From Muribaculaceae bacterium (GTDB lineage: Bacteria; Bacteroidota; Bacteroidia; Bacteroidales; Muribaculaceae): a stretch of 64,000 bases of DNA. Made by a program: the position numbers and the translations under genes. Below the pieces are notes generated by a model, which saw only the letters and a list, made by a program, of their open reading frames with translations, ran no database searches and was not told the DNA's origin. The stretch spans positions 1-64,000 of the forward strand of contig JAFZAC010000006.1 of NCBI GenBank assembly GCA_017548365.1. The letters are read 5' to 3'. Below are positions 5,844 through 14,940 of the stretch, in pieces (the stretch's first letter is position 1; every line of letters begins with the position of its first letter).

Positions 5844-8201
5844 CTATCTCACAATAAGGACTTTGGTAGTGCCACCGCCTGAGCCTTCGGCAGGCGCTGC
5901 GAGGATGGTGTAGACACCAGTGGGAACTGGATCGCCGTTGTAGTTGCATCCGTCCCATGACACCATACCTCCGGTGGACTTGAGCGAACAGATAACGTTG
6001 CCCGATGGATCGGCAATCTTGACGAGCGAATTGTCCATAAGTCCGTTGATGGTGATTGGTCCGCCATAGTCGGGTCTCACAGGATTGGGGTAAACATAGA
6101 TGTTGCTGTAGTCATCCTGTCCCGGGGTAGCGTCGCTCTTGTACTCAGCCACACCAAGTGGTGTAGTGACAAAGACGGCATTGCTGTTGGGGTCGCAGCA
6201 CACATAGTAGATCTGGTTGCTGCCCATGACGCTGTTTGACGCATTGAAGTTCTTGAGAACCGTCTGTCCATCGGCACTCACGAGGAAGAGCCCCGAGTCC
6301 TCGGTGCCAATCCACTTGCGGTTGGCTCCATCCACTGCGATGCAGTTGATAGTCTGTCCGTCGAGCAGGTAGTCGGCAAGGTCGGTTCCGTCGTTGCGAG
6401 GCACCTTAATGTGGGTGACATTGAAACCTGGGTCAAAAGCCTTGCTAGGATTGAAAGCGATCATGCCCGTAGTGGTTCCCATCCACACGAGTCCGTTGAG
6501 GTCGGCAGTCAGGCACCTTATTTCATACCATGCAATGCTCTTGCCGTCCTGGTCGGTCAGTGAGCCCGACGCGAAAGAGGTGCTCTTGTTGAGCGACAGG
6601 TCGCTGTTGTTGTTCCAAATGACGATGGGCCGCTGGTAGTGTCCACTGGCAAAGACCTTGGTGTCGCCAGCTCCAATGGCAAACTGAGCCCTCTTGAAAC
6701 TGCTGTGGTTCAGATTGCTGATGCTTGTGCTAATGTTGTAGATAAAGTCCTGAGGTGCAATATTAGCTTTGGCCTGCTTAGCCGGAGTGAGGACACGCAC
6801 TGGATGCTCCTCGTCGGTGGTCTGAACAATCCACAAGTTGCCTTGAGAGTCAAATCTCAAAGCCGGCATACGCGTCTTGGTAATGAAACCGCTGTTCTCG
6901 CTGTTGTACCATTGAACTATCTTGCCATCGGTAACCTTCACAATGCCCTTCTTGCGGGTGCTGTAGAAGTAGGTGTTAGGCTCGTTGGGCGAAATAACAA
7001 ACCAGTTGCAGCAGTAGCTACCTTCGGAGTCGGGGGCAGGCATCTCGGCCGGCGTCACATCACGCCAGAAGTTTCCGTCGAAGGTGTTGAACTGGGTTTT
7101 GTTGGCAAGAGTAGTAGCTAAATCAATATCAAGAATGTTCTCGAGCACCGCATTATCGCTTGTGCTGGTGAGGAAAAGCTTCTCGTTGGCGGTATCATAG
7201 GCCATCCAGAAAGGAATGGAAGAAATGGATATCGCATTAGGGATGATATTGTCGGTCAACACTCCGGCCTTAGTGTGCATTAAGCCATCAGGCACGAGAA
7301 TCCACATTCCGTCACCACTCTCGTACGAAGAATAGATGCCTGCATCTCCCTCGTGCTTGACAGCATTGTCGCCAGTGGCACTGGTAGTATAGTAGTAATC
7401 GGCGTCCTTAAAGCTCACGATGTAGCCACCGTCGCGCATCTTATGTGCCGCAATGGGCTTGCCCGAAGCCACACGCTCCTTAGAGAAAGAGAGGCTATTG
7501 CCAGTTTCATTCACATTGACAAGCGCCAGCTCATTATTTGCCAGGACAAAGAAGCTGTCGTCGTCGAGCGGCACAATAGGCCCTTCGACGCCAACTTGCT
7601 GGACGCTGAAGTCACTCATCTGCTGGATGTGCTTGCTTGTGGGCGCATAGTAGAACTTTCCATTCTGACTGACAATCAAGTAGTCCCCCAGAATAACTGC
7701 GCTTGATATAGCATTATCGGAGATATAAGACGAAAGCACCTCATGCTTGCTCATGTTGAGAATAACAAAGCCAAAGTCGGTAGCCACCACAGCATGGTTG
7801 GCGTTGTCGAAAGTGACATCGTTGATAGCCTTTGATGTGGTTAGATCGGCATTCTTGATGTCGCTGATGTTGGTCACATCTCCATCGCTCAAGTCGATGA
7901 TGTCGATGTTGGAGTTGAGATAAGCGACCAAGATGTAATTCTTCTCCTGGTTGAAATAGATGTTCTTGACGCCCGAGTCGCTAAGGTAGTTGGCACGGCT
8001 GAGATGCTCGTTCTCCTGAGTATCCTTGTCGTAGCGGAACAGGTTTCCACTTGCCAAGTAATAGACTTCGTCTCCCGCATCGATGCAGTTGGTGATGTTC
8101 TCGCCTGCAAAAACAGGATGCAGAATCCACTTTCCGTAGTCACTTTGCGCCTGTGCCATCAATGCGGCAAGTGCCAATACCAGAGAGATGATATGTTTCA
8201 T
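5844..8201 (-). CDS. PorZ-like two-propeller T9SS protein (copy 1)
   Basis: This 785-residue secreted protein starts with a signal peptide (MKHIISLVLALAALMAQAQ). The mature N-terminus, YGKWILHPVFAGENITNCID..YYLASGNLFRYD, matches the start of PorZ. Many short beta-propeller blades follow, including GLVWMGTTTGMIAFNPSKAF, a two-component-regulator-propeller-like repeat. The last 80 residues (YSNIYVYPNPVRPDYGGPIT ... GVYTILAAPAEG ... KVLIVR) form a T9SS C-terminal-type domain. PorZ is part of the cell-surface attachment complex that handles T9SS cargo and A-type LPS; family length and fold agree. It is the most diverged and last-transcribed of three tandem paralogs and lies 85 nt after copy 2. 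Which copy is the true PorZ is unclear. Confidence 0.8.
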   Translation of the reverse strand: MKHIISLVLALAALMAQAQSDYGKWILHPVFAGENITNCIDAGDEVYYLASGNLFRYDKDTQENEHLSRANYLSDSGVKNIYFNQEKNYILVAYLNSNIDIIDLSDGDVTNISDIKNADLTTSKAINDVTFDNANHAVVATDFGFVILNMSKHEVLSSYISDNAISSAVILGDYLIVSQNGKFYYAPTSKHIQQMSDFSVQQVGVEGPIVPLDDDSFFVLANNELALVNVNETGNSLSFSKERVASGKPIAAHKMRDGGYIVSFKDADYYYTTSATGDNAVKHEGDAGIYSSYESGDGMWILVPDGLMHTKAGVLTDNIIPNAISISSIPFWMAYDTANEKLFLTSTSDNAVLENILDIDLATTLANKTQFNTFDGNFWRDVTPAEMPAPDSEGSYCCNWFVISPNEPNTYFYSTRKKGIVKVTDGKIVQWYNSENSGFITKTRMPALRFDSQGNLWIVQTTDEEHPVRVLTPAKQAKANIAPQDFIYNISTSISNLNHSSFKRAQFAIGAGDTKVFASGHYQRPIVIWNNNSDLSLNKSTSFASGSLTDQDGKSIAWYEIRCLTADLNGLVWMGTTTGMIAFNPSKAFDPGFNVTHIKVPRNDGTDLADYLLDGQTINCIAVDGANRKWIGTEDSGLFLVSADGQTVLKNFNASNSVMGSNQIYYVCCDPNSNAVFVTTPLGVAEYKSDATPGQDDYSNIYVYPNPVRPDYGGPITINGLMDNSLVKIADPSGNVICSLKSTGGMVSWDGCNYNGDPVPTGVYTILAAPAEGSGGGTTKVLIVR

Positions 8202-8286
8202 TTTTCGTCGTTCCTTAATTTAATCATTAAAAATGGGGGCAGTGAACTGCTGTGTGGAGAAGACAGATTCCCCTTGCTCCTTTTTC

Positions 8287-10650
8287 CTACTTGATTACAG
8301 CAATCTTGGTTAATGGCTTGCCAGTAGTGCTGGGCGTCCCTTGCGAAGCATAAACCTTGTAAACACCAGTCTTAACGGGCACTCCCGAAGAGTTGCAAAC
8401 ATCCCACAACGCTGTGCCTCCTGTAGAAGAGAGCGTGGCCACTTTGGTTCCAGCGGCATTGGTGATAACCACATTGGAATTCTCCATCAAACCCTTGATG
8501 GTGACATATCCTGTGAAGGTAGCCTGCACTGGGTTGGGATAAGCATAAACATTGCTGTAATCGGCTGCAGTTGGTGTCATGTCGTTATAGTACTCGACCA
8601 CTCCCTTGGCAGTGACTATCATTACCGAATTGTTGGACCTGTTGCAGCACACGCTGTAAACCTGGTCGGAAGGAATCACACTGTTGCTGGTGTCGAAATG
8701 CTTGATAACTTCGGTGCCGTCGGCATTAGTCATGAACACGCCTGCAGTGTTGGTAGCAAACCACTTGCGGTTTTGCTCATCGCAGCTGATGCAGTTGACT
8801 TGTATTCCGTCGAGAAGTATCTCATTGACGCTTGCTCCTTCACTCTTGGTCACTTTGGGGCGTGTAATCTTGAAGTCGTCGTCAAAGGCATTCGTTGGGT
8901 CGAAGGTGATGACTCCACGAACTGTACCCATCCAAATCATACCGTCGTTGTCGGCCATACTATAAACCCATCCATAGGTGGTAAAGTACTTGTTATCTTG
9001 ATCGCTGAAAGATTTGAACACTTTGTACTGCTTAACGCTAAAGTCATCGTTGTTGTTCCAGATGATGAGAGGATCGTTATAGTTACCCGCCGAGAAGACC
9101 TTGGTATCACCAGCACCAATTGAGAAAGAGATGCGCTTGAAAGCGCCACCATCACCTAAATAGCATGCGCCTCCCAGGCTATTGGTAACAAACATTGATG
9201 GAGTAACGTTGTGCTGCAACTGATTTTGAGCACTTATAACCACGACATCGGCAGTAGCACTACGAGTTTGTGGCATCCACAAGTTGCCTTTAGAGTCAAA
9301 TCCCAACGCCACAGCACGGTCAACGAGTGGGCTGTTGCTGGTCTTGTAGGAAGCAACAATACTGTCGTTCTGCACCTTGACTACGCCACCATTCTTTCGA
9401 TAGCTGAAGTAGTAGGTATTGGGCTCGTTAGGAGAGACCACAATCCAATAGTTGCCTCCGTATGAAGCATCGGCGTTCACTGGAGTGATATTATGCCACT
9501 TGTTTTCGTCCCAAGAGTTGATTTCGGTACCAGTTGCTGCATCATATACTTCGAGAACGAAATTTTCGCTTGTACGGCTGAGTATGACACGCTGCTGGTA
9601 AGGGTCGTAAGTAGTCCAGTAAGCGCGATCCTTGATTGTTATTCCGTTAGGTTCAGCAATAATGTTGTCTACTCCATTCACAATATGGCTGAGTCCGTCG
9701 GAGTTTATTACCCACCAATTCCCATCTTCCTGCGAAGAATAGATGCCAGCGCCGCTGTGCAAAGTCTGGTTTTCTCCGTTCTCGTCAAAAGTATAATAAT
9801 AATCTCTGAAATTCTTTATCTGGATACCATAGCTACCAGAAGTGAGATAATAGTAATGACTTGTCACAAATCCCGAGGGACAGCACTGAATGGATGTTGG
9901 AATCTCTCCTTCCATCAGCGTTGGAGTGAAAGTCAAAGTTCCATCGCCAGCTTCAGACATTGTCACTCGATACAACTGTTTGGCAGTGAATAAAAAGAAT
10001 TTATTATCGTTGATTGAGATTATTTTTCCTTTTCCTGCACTGTTATCGGTTATTTTGTGCCAACTTCCTCTCTCAATTTGCTCATCGGCTCCGCAATAAT
10101 AGAACTTGTTGCTAAAACTCATCACTTTATATCCACCAACGATGGCAACCGAAGCAATGTCCATATCAAAAATTCTGACTTCGAGCACTCCTAAAGTGTC
10201 TAGATCAATGGCGATATAACCAAAAGAAGTGGCCACATAAGCTTTTCCATTACCAAAAGTGATGTCGTTGATGACTTTCGTCCTAGCGAGTACAACATCC
10301 TTAATCGCACTAATGTTGTAGACCTTACCCTGCTGGTCAATGACGTCAATGTTACAATCGTCGTAAGCAATGAAAAGAAGGCCCTTTTCGTAGCTATAGT
10401 AAATTTGTTTAACGCAACAGTCATTGATGTCTCCAAGAGCATCGATAGACCCACCAGATTGAGAAGCCTTATCATAATAGAAAAGGCTGCCACTCGAGAG
10501 ATAGTAAACTCGAGATCCTGCATCAATGCTGTTGACGATGTTGTAATCAACAAAATAAGGGTGTATTTTCCATTGTCCAGAACCAATCTGAGCACTTGCG
10601 ATTAAGGTCACTATAGAAAGAGCTATGCTTAAAAAAGTCTTGCGCATCAT
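8287..10650 (-). CDS. PorZ-like two-propeller T9SS protein (copy 2)
   Basis: This 787-residue paralog has a signal peptide (MMRKTFLSIALSIVTLIASA, cleavage near SAQ) and the PorZ-type opening GQWKIHPYFVDYNIVNSIDA..VYYLSSGSLFYYD. It has the same series of propeller repeats, including GMIWMGTVRGVITFDPTNAF and NRKWFATNTAGVFMTNADGT. The C-terminal domain holds YAYPNPVQATFTGYVTIKGL and LWDVCNSSGVPVKTGVYKVY, ending KIAVIK. It is most similar to copy 3: the segments VTIKGLMENSNVVIT/ITIKGLMANSNVVIT and the shared endings are near identical. A stop-to-start gap of 85 nt to copy 1 suggests shared transcription. No clear TAnnTTTG was found in the AT-rich sequence upstream. Confidence 0.8.
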   Translation of the reverse strand: MMRKTFLSIALSIVTLIASAQIGSGQWKIHPYFVDYNIVNSIDAGSRVYYLSSGSLFYYDKASQSGGSIDALGDINDCCVKQIYYSYEKGLLFIAYDDCNIDVIDQQGKVYNISAIKDVVLARTKVINDITFGNGKAYVATSFGYIAIDLDTLGVLEVRIFDMDIASVAIVGGYKVMSFSNKFYYCGADEQIERGSWHKITDNSAGKGKIISINDNKFFLFTAKQLYRVTMSEAGDGTLTFTPTLMEGEIPTSIQCCPSGFVTSHYYYLTSGSYGIQIKNFRDYYYTFDENGENQTLHSGAGIYSSQEDGNWWVINSDGLSHIVNGVDNIIAEPNGITIKDRAYWTTYDPYQQRVILSRTSENFVLEVYDAATGTEINSWDENKWHNITPVNADASYGGNYWIVVSPNEPNTYYFSYRKNGGVVKVQNDSIVASYKTSNSPLVDRAVALGFDSKGNLWMPQTRSATADVVVISAQNQLQHNVTPSMFVTNSLGGACYLGDGGAFKRISFSIGAGDTKVFSAGNYNDPLIIWNNNDDFSVKQYKVFKSFSDQDNKYFTTYGWVYSMADNDGMIWMGTVRGVITFDPTNAFDDDFKITRPKVTKSEGASVNEILLDGIQVNCISCDEQNRKWFATNTAGVFMTNADGTEVIKHFDTSNSVIPSDQVYSVCCNRSNNSVMIVTAKGVVEYYNDMTPTAADYSNVYAYPNPVQATFTGYVTIKGLMENSNVVITNAAGTKVATLSSTGGTALWDVCNSSGVPVKTGVYKVYASQGTPSTTGKPLTKIAVIK

Positions 10651-10758
10651 AATATTTATATTAACTATTTTTCTTTAAGTATTATATTTAATTAATAACG
10701 AAAGAAGTGACAATAAAATTGTATTAAACAACTATAATCTATATCACCAACATTCAAA

Positions 10759-10803
10759 AACATGAGCTCTGGCGCTCACACTGAGAGCCAAAGCTCATGT
10801 TTC
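10759..10803 (-). terminator. terminator after PorZ-like copy 3
   Basis: AACATGAGCT near 10759-10768 pairs with AGCTCATGTT near 10793-10802, extended by TGGC/GCCA inside. On the minus strand it is followed by TTTTTG. It separates copy 3 from copies 2 and 1, so these form at least two transcription units. Confidence 0.8.
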
Positions 10804-10869
10804 GTTCATGGCAAAAGGTGTCTTTGCCACATTGAAAGCATTTTGGGCACTTTTGCCTTAACGTCGCTC

Positions 10870-13182
10870 CTACTTAATGAGTGCAATCTTGGTAAGAGGC
10901 TCTCCTGTGGTGCTGGTATCACCTTGTGAAGCATAAACATTGTAGATTCCAGTGCTCATGCGTACGCCGCTGTCGTCACATCCGTCCCACAGCGCTATAC
11001 CACCATCAGAAACCATTGTTTTAACCACATTGCCGTCTATGTCGGTAATCACCACGTTAGAATTAGCCATCAAGCCTTTGATGGTGATAAGTCCTGTGAA
11101 ATCGGGCTCCACGGGGTTAGGATAGGCATACACGTTGCTGTAGTCGTAAGCAGATGGAGTTACATCGCAGTAGTATTCCACCACACCCTGTGGAGTGACA
11201 ATAACAACCGAATTGGTGGCACGATTGCAGCACACGCTGTAAACCTGATCGCTGGGCAACGGGCTATTGGTGGTATCGAAATGCTTGTAAATTTCTGATC
11301 CGTCGGGGCTAACGAAGAACACACCCGATGCGTTTGTGGCAATCCACTTGTTGTTGTTGGCATCCACGTCAATGTAGTTGACTTGCAAACCCTCGCACAG
11401 AACTCCCTTGATATCAACCCCTTCGTTCTTAGTGTAAGTGATACGGTTTACACGGAAATCATCATTGAAAGCCTCACGTGGGTCAAGCGAGATGACACCG
11501 GTCACCGAGCCAAGCCACACTATGCCGTCATTATCGGCCTTAATATCAACCCATCCCCATGGTGCGAAATTCTTGTTGTCCTGGTCATTGAAGGAGTTAT
11601 ACAGCTTAGTTTGATTCAAGCTCAAGTCCACATTATTAGTCCAAAACATGACGGGGGCATTATATTCACCCGATGTAAAAATCTTGACGTCATCGGCGCC
11701 TATTCCAAACACTTGACGCTTAAAGACATTTGATCCCCAATAGTACCCAGGATCAATTACGACAAACTTAGACGAATCCACTTCTGTTAACAACTGGTTC
11801 TCAGGCGTGATGGCCATGACAATAGAAGCATCATAGACATGAGGCATCCAAAGATTACCCTTGGAATCAAAAGCCAAACTTACTCGGTTAGTATAAGGTG
11901 AATTTGTTCCTTTGTAAACAACCTCGACATTGTCGTTTTTGACCTTGCATACACCACCTGTTGTACGAGTGCAGTAAAAGTAGGTGTTAGGCTCATTGGG
12001 CGACACCACAATCCTTGTGTTACCTGTGGCATTAGGTGCATTGGCAGGGGTAATGTTATGCCATTGCGAGCCATCGTATGAATTTATTTCGGTCTTGGCA
12101 CCTGAGTTAGCAGTTTGGAGCACAAAGTTGTCGGTAGTTCGGCATAATAACACGCGCTGCTGATAAGGGTCGTAGGTGCTATAATATGCATTAGCACTGA
12201 TACTGATGCCGTTTGGTTTTACATATCCGCCTGTCACCCCATTTACAACATGAGCCAATCCATTTGCACCGAGAACCCACCAGTTTCCTTCTTCCTGGCT
12301 GGTGTGGATTTCATTGCCGGTGACCTTGGTAGTTTTGCTAGCATCAGGCAAGATTGTGTAATAGTAGTTCTTGGCAGGAAAACTTGCCACAAAACCACCC
12401 GGATAAGGCTGCACTGTGACAGGCTTAGCAGCTACAACCTGCTTGAAAGTGAAATTCAGAGTATCAACACCCAGGCTATCGGTGCCATGTCCAATTGTCA
12501 CAATCTGGAAAGTGGCTTTACACGAGAGAAAGAACTTATTGTCGTTGATAGGGAAAATTTGTCCGTCGCCCTTGGCGTTGGCAACTTTTTTGTGACGGCC
12601 CGCTGTCTCAATTTGCTCATCAACACCACAATAGTAGAACTTTCCAGCCAAACTCATCACTTTATATTGACCTACTTCTGCCACCGAAGGCACATTGACA
12701 TCATAGTTACGCACCTCTTTCACATCGAAAGTCTCATCATCGAGAGTTATGTATCCAAACGATGTAGCAACATAAATCTTGCCATTGCCGAAGGTCACAT
12801 CGTTGATAGTCTTAGTCCTGTGTAATACTACTTCTTTGATAGCCGGCACATTAATAACCTCTCCTGTTGAAAGAAGAATGTCGATATTACAGTCTTTGTA
12901 AGCAATAATAAGATACTGCTTGTTGTAGTTGTAATAGATTTGATTGACGTTCAAATCGTTGAGAGTAGTGTTGGCATCGAGCACGTCATTGGTTTGTGTC
13001 TCTTTGTCATATATATAGAGAGAGCCACCTGCCAAATAATATACTTTATTGCCTGCATCGATGCAGTTTTTAGCATTTCCACCAACAAAATAGGGGTGTA
13101 TTTTCCATTGCCCTGCTCCGAGCTGAGCGCTAGCCAGCAGTGGTAATGTTAAGAAAAACGCCAAGAATAATTTCTTTATCAT
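10870..13182 (-). CDS. PorZ-like two-propeller T9SS protein (copy 3)
   Basis: This 770-residue paralog starts MIKKLFLAFFLTLPLLASAQ (signal peptide) and continues GAGQWKIHPYFVGGNAKNCI, the PorZ opening. Propeller-type repeats run through the middle (GIVWLGSVTGVISLDPREAF; NNKWIATNASGVFFVSPDGS). The C-terminal T9SS-type domain has YAYPNPVEPDFTGLITIKGL, LWDGCDDSGVRMSTGIYNVY and a final KIALIK. Expected role: surface-exposed attachment-complex component in T9SS cargo maturation, as for PorZ. A -7 element TACATTTG lies only 8 nt before the ATG, so the transcript may have a very short leader. A terminator follows the gene, so it is expressed apart from the other two copies. Confidence 0.8.
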   Translation of the reverse strand: MIKKLFLAFFLTLPLLASAQLGAGQWKIHPYFVGGNAKNCIDAGNKVYYLAGGSLYIYDKETQTNDVLDANTTLNDLNVNQIYYNYNKQYLIIAYKDCNIDILLSTGEVINVPAIKEVVLHRTKTINDVTFGNGKIYVATSFGYITLDDETFDVKEVRNYDVNVPSVAEVGQYKVMSLAGKFYYCGVDEQIETAGRHKKVANAKGDGQIFPINDNKFFLSCKATFQIVTIGHGTDSLGVDTLNFTFKQVVAAKPVTVQPYPGGFVASFPAKNYYYTILPDASKTTKVTGNEIHTSQEEGNWWVLGANGLAHVVNGVTGGYVKPNGISISANAYYSTYDPYQQRVLLCRTTDNFVLQTANSGAKTEINSYDGSQWHNITPANAPNATGNTRIVVSPNEPNTYFYCTRTTGGVCKVKNDNVEVVYKGTNSPYTNRVSLAFDSKGNLWMPHVYDASIVMAITPENQLLTEVDSSKFVVIDPGYYWGSNVFKRQVFGIGADDVKIFTSGEYNAPVMFWTNNVDLSLNQTKLYNSFNDQDNKNFAPWGWVDIKADNDGIVWLGSVTGVISLDPREAFNDDFRVNRITYTKNEGVDIKGVLCEGLQVNYIDVDANNNKWIATNASGVFFVSPDGSEIYKHFDTTNSPLPSDQVYSVCCNRATNSVVIVTPQGVVEYYCDVTPSAYDYSNVYAYPNPVEPDFTGLITIKGLMANSNVVITDIDGNVVKTMVSDGGIALWDGCDDSGVRMSTGIYNVYASQGDTSTTGEPLTKIALIK

Positions 13183-13190
13183 AGTTTCTT

Positions 13191-13198
13191 CAAATGTA
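13191..13198 (-). promoter_or_regulatory. possible promoter -7 element for PorZ-like copy 3
   Basis: The minus strand reads TACATTTG, a TAnnTTTG match ending 8 nt before the ATG. It implies a nearly leaderless transcript, or is chance in AT-rich DNA. Confidence 0.35.
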
Positions 13199-13280
13199 TA
13201 TTTTTATTATCTAATACTAAAACGAAAAAAGCCATATTAAATTGTGTATCAACCTAACTAATAACACTTAGAGAGCGATC

Positions 13281-13751
13281 TCAGTATCTCATCTCACGCT
13301 CAACAAAGTTGCGCGGAGTGTTCTTAAATGACAGTTTGCACCACTGTCCTGTGACGCTGCTGTCGTATCGCACATAGAGTTTACTGTCGGCAGGAATATA
13401 GTCCACGATCACACGTCCTGTATAGTAGCTTTCCCTACCACCTAGCGCCGACGCCTTACCTTTTTTCTCCTCGATAGAAAGCTTATCATCGACAATAGTA
13501 GCGATAATGTTTACCGTCTCGCCGTCTACAAGGCGCAATCCAGTGCGCTCAATAGTCACGGAGCCGTTGTCGTTGCCAGTGAACTTAAGAGTTCCTGTTG
13601 ACGTTTCGTCACTGGCGTTTTCCGGTTCCAGCTCAAATGTGTCAATACACGAAGTTGCAGGCTTAATCCTCTTTTGACGGAGGAAAAAACCTACAAAAAC
13701 CATTGCTATGCAAAAGGCTATAGTGTAAAACTCTATTGATGTAAAGTCCAT
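13281..13751 (-). CDS. N-terminally anchored hypothetical protein
   Basis: This 156-residue protein has one N-terminal membrane helix (FYTIAFCIAMVFVGFFLRQKR) followed by a basic stop-transfer stretch. The remaining 125 residues are beta-rich, with segments GTLKFTGNDNGSVTIERTGL, TVNIIATIVDDKLSI and YYTGRVIVDYIPADSKLYVR that look like consecutive strands. I do not recognise the family. It stands upstream of PorZ-like copy 3 on the same strand (98 nt gap) and divergent from the polyprenyl synthase gene, so it may be transcribed with either the PorZ-like gene or alone. Topology suggests that the C-terminal domain is cytoplasmic because of the basic residues after the helix; this is inference. Confidence 0.6.
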   Translation of the reverse strand: MDFTSIEFYTIAFCIAMVFVGFFLRQKRIKPATSCIDTFELEPENASDETSTGTLKFTGNDNGSVTIERTGLRLVDGETVNIIATIVDDKLSIEEKKGKASALGGRESYYTGRVIVDYIPADSKLYVRYDSSVTGQWCKLSFKNTPRNFVEREMRY

Positions 13752-13913
13752 AATCGGTCAAAGGTAGACAAAATCTTTGACATATCGACGCTTTTCACAA
13801 AAAAAAACATGAAAAGCTCTTTAACTACTAATAAAATCACTTTATATCTTCATTTTTTCAGACTTAAAAAATAATTATTATTAAAAAATTAAACACACGC
13901 CAATAATTATTGC

Positions 13914-13921
13914 TATTTTTG
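13914..13921 (+). promoter_or_regulatory. promoter -7 element for the polyprenyl synthase gene
   Basis: TATTTTTG fits TAnnTTTG and ends 12 nt before the ATG at 13934, predicting a leader of only a few nucleotides. Confidence 0.5.
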
Positions 13922-13933
13922 CAAATTGAAAAT

Positions 13934-14908
13934 ATGGAAAAACTAGATAACATCAAGCTTTTGATTGGAGAAGAACTCAATCAACTCAATAATGTGATTG
14001 AGGAAACCCTGAAAAGTGACAACGAGTTAATGAACTCCATAGTCTCCCAATATCTCAAGACTAAGGGCAAACAACTGCGTCCAATTCTTGTGTTGCTGAG
14101 CGGCAAACTCATGGGAGGCATAAACCAACAAGTAATAACAGCCGGAGCGGCGATAGAAATTCTCCATAACGCCTCGCTAATTCACGATGACGTCATTGAC
14201 CAAAGCAAACAAAGACGTGGTGCCAGCACCATAAATCATGTGTGGAGCAATCATGTAGCAGTGCTTGTGGGCGATTTTTTTGTGAGCAAAGCGCTGGTGT
14301 GCGCCTTGAGCAACGACAATAGTGAAATACTAAAAGTTTTGGCCAATCTAGGAGCCAACCTATCGTTGGGAGAAATCGACCAGTTTGACATGGCTCGCAG
14401 CCGCAATATAAGTGAAGAGACTTATTTCAAGATCATAGAACAGAAGACCGCAGCTCTATTTATGAGCTGCGTGGAGGCTGGAGCCCTTGCTACAGGAGCC
14501 CAAAAAGACCAAATCACTCCTCTTAAGGAGTTTGCTCGTCTATTAGGTTTGTGCTTCCAAATAAAAGACGACACATTCGACTATTTCCATGACCCTATCG
14601 TGGGCAAGCCCACTGGCAACGATTTGCGCGAAGGCAAAGTCACATTGCCTCTTATCTACGCTTTGTCGCTAAACGACAGGCCAGAGCGTGAAGTAATGAT
14701 TGAGATTCTTAACAAACCTACTTACGAAGACAGCGACATCGACTGCCTTGTGGAATGGGCCAAAGACTGTGGAGGCATTGACTATGCCTATGACAAAATG
14801 CGTCTCTTGTACCAACAAGGTGAGGCGCAGCTCGATATTTATGGAGACAACGAGTGCACACAAGCACTTAAATCAATTTTCCGCTACATCATCGAGCGAA
14901 AAAAGTAA
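13934..14908 (+). CDS. polyprenyl diphosphate synthase
   Basis: This 324-residue trans-prenyltransferase condenses isopentenyl diphosphate onto an allylic primer to make a long-chain polyprenyl diphosphate, probably the menaquinone side chain. Both Asp-rich motifs are present: IHDDVIDQSKQRRG (first, DDxxD-like) and QIKDDTFDYF (second). Also seen are GKQLRPILVLLSG near residue 50 (IPP binding) and the KPTGNDLREGKVTLPLIYAL segment typical of long-chain enzymes. An open frame exists from 13910, but that part is the promoter, so the ATG at 13934 is preferred. The carboxynorspermidine dehydrogenase gene follows after 32 nt and is likely cotranscribed, although the two pathways are unrelated. Chain length cannot be read with certainty. 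Confidence 0.93.
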   Translation: MEKLDNIKLLIGEELNQLNNVIEETLKSDNELMNSIVSQYLKTKGKQLRPILVLLSGKLMGGINQQVITAGAAIEILHNASLIHDDVIDQSKQRRGASTINHVWSNHVAVLVGDFFVSKALVCALSNDNSEILKVLANLGANLSLGEIDQFDMARSRNISEETYFKIIEQKTAALFMSCVEAGALATGAQKDQITPLKEFARLLGLCFQIKDDTFDYFHDPIVGKPTGNDLREGKVTLPLIYALSLNDRPEREVMIEILNKPTYEDSDIDCLVEWAKDCGGIDYAYDKMRLLYQQGEAQLDIYGDNECTQALKSIFRYIIERKK

Positions 14909-14940
14909 TTTCCAAGAACTATTAACGATAAAACGAAACT

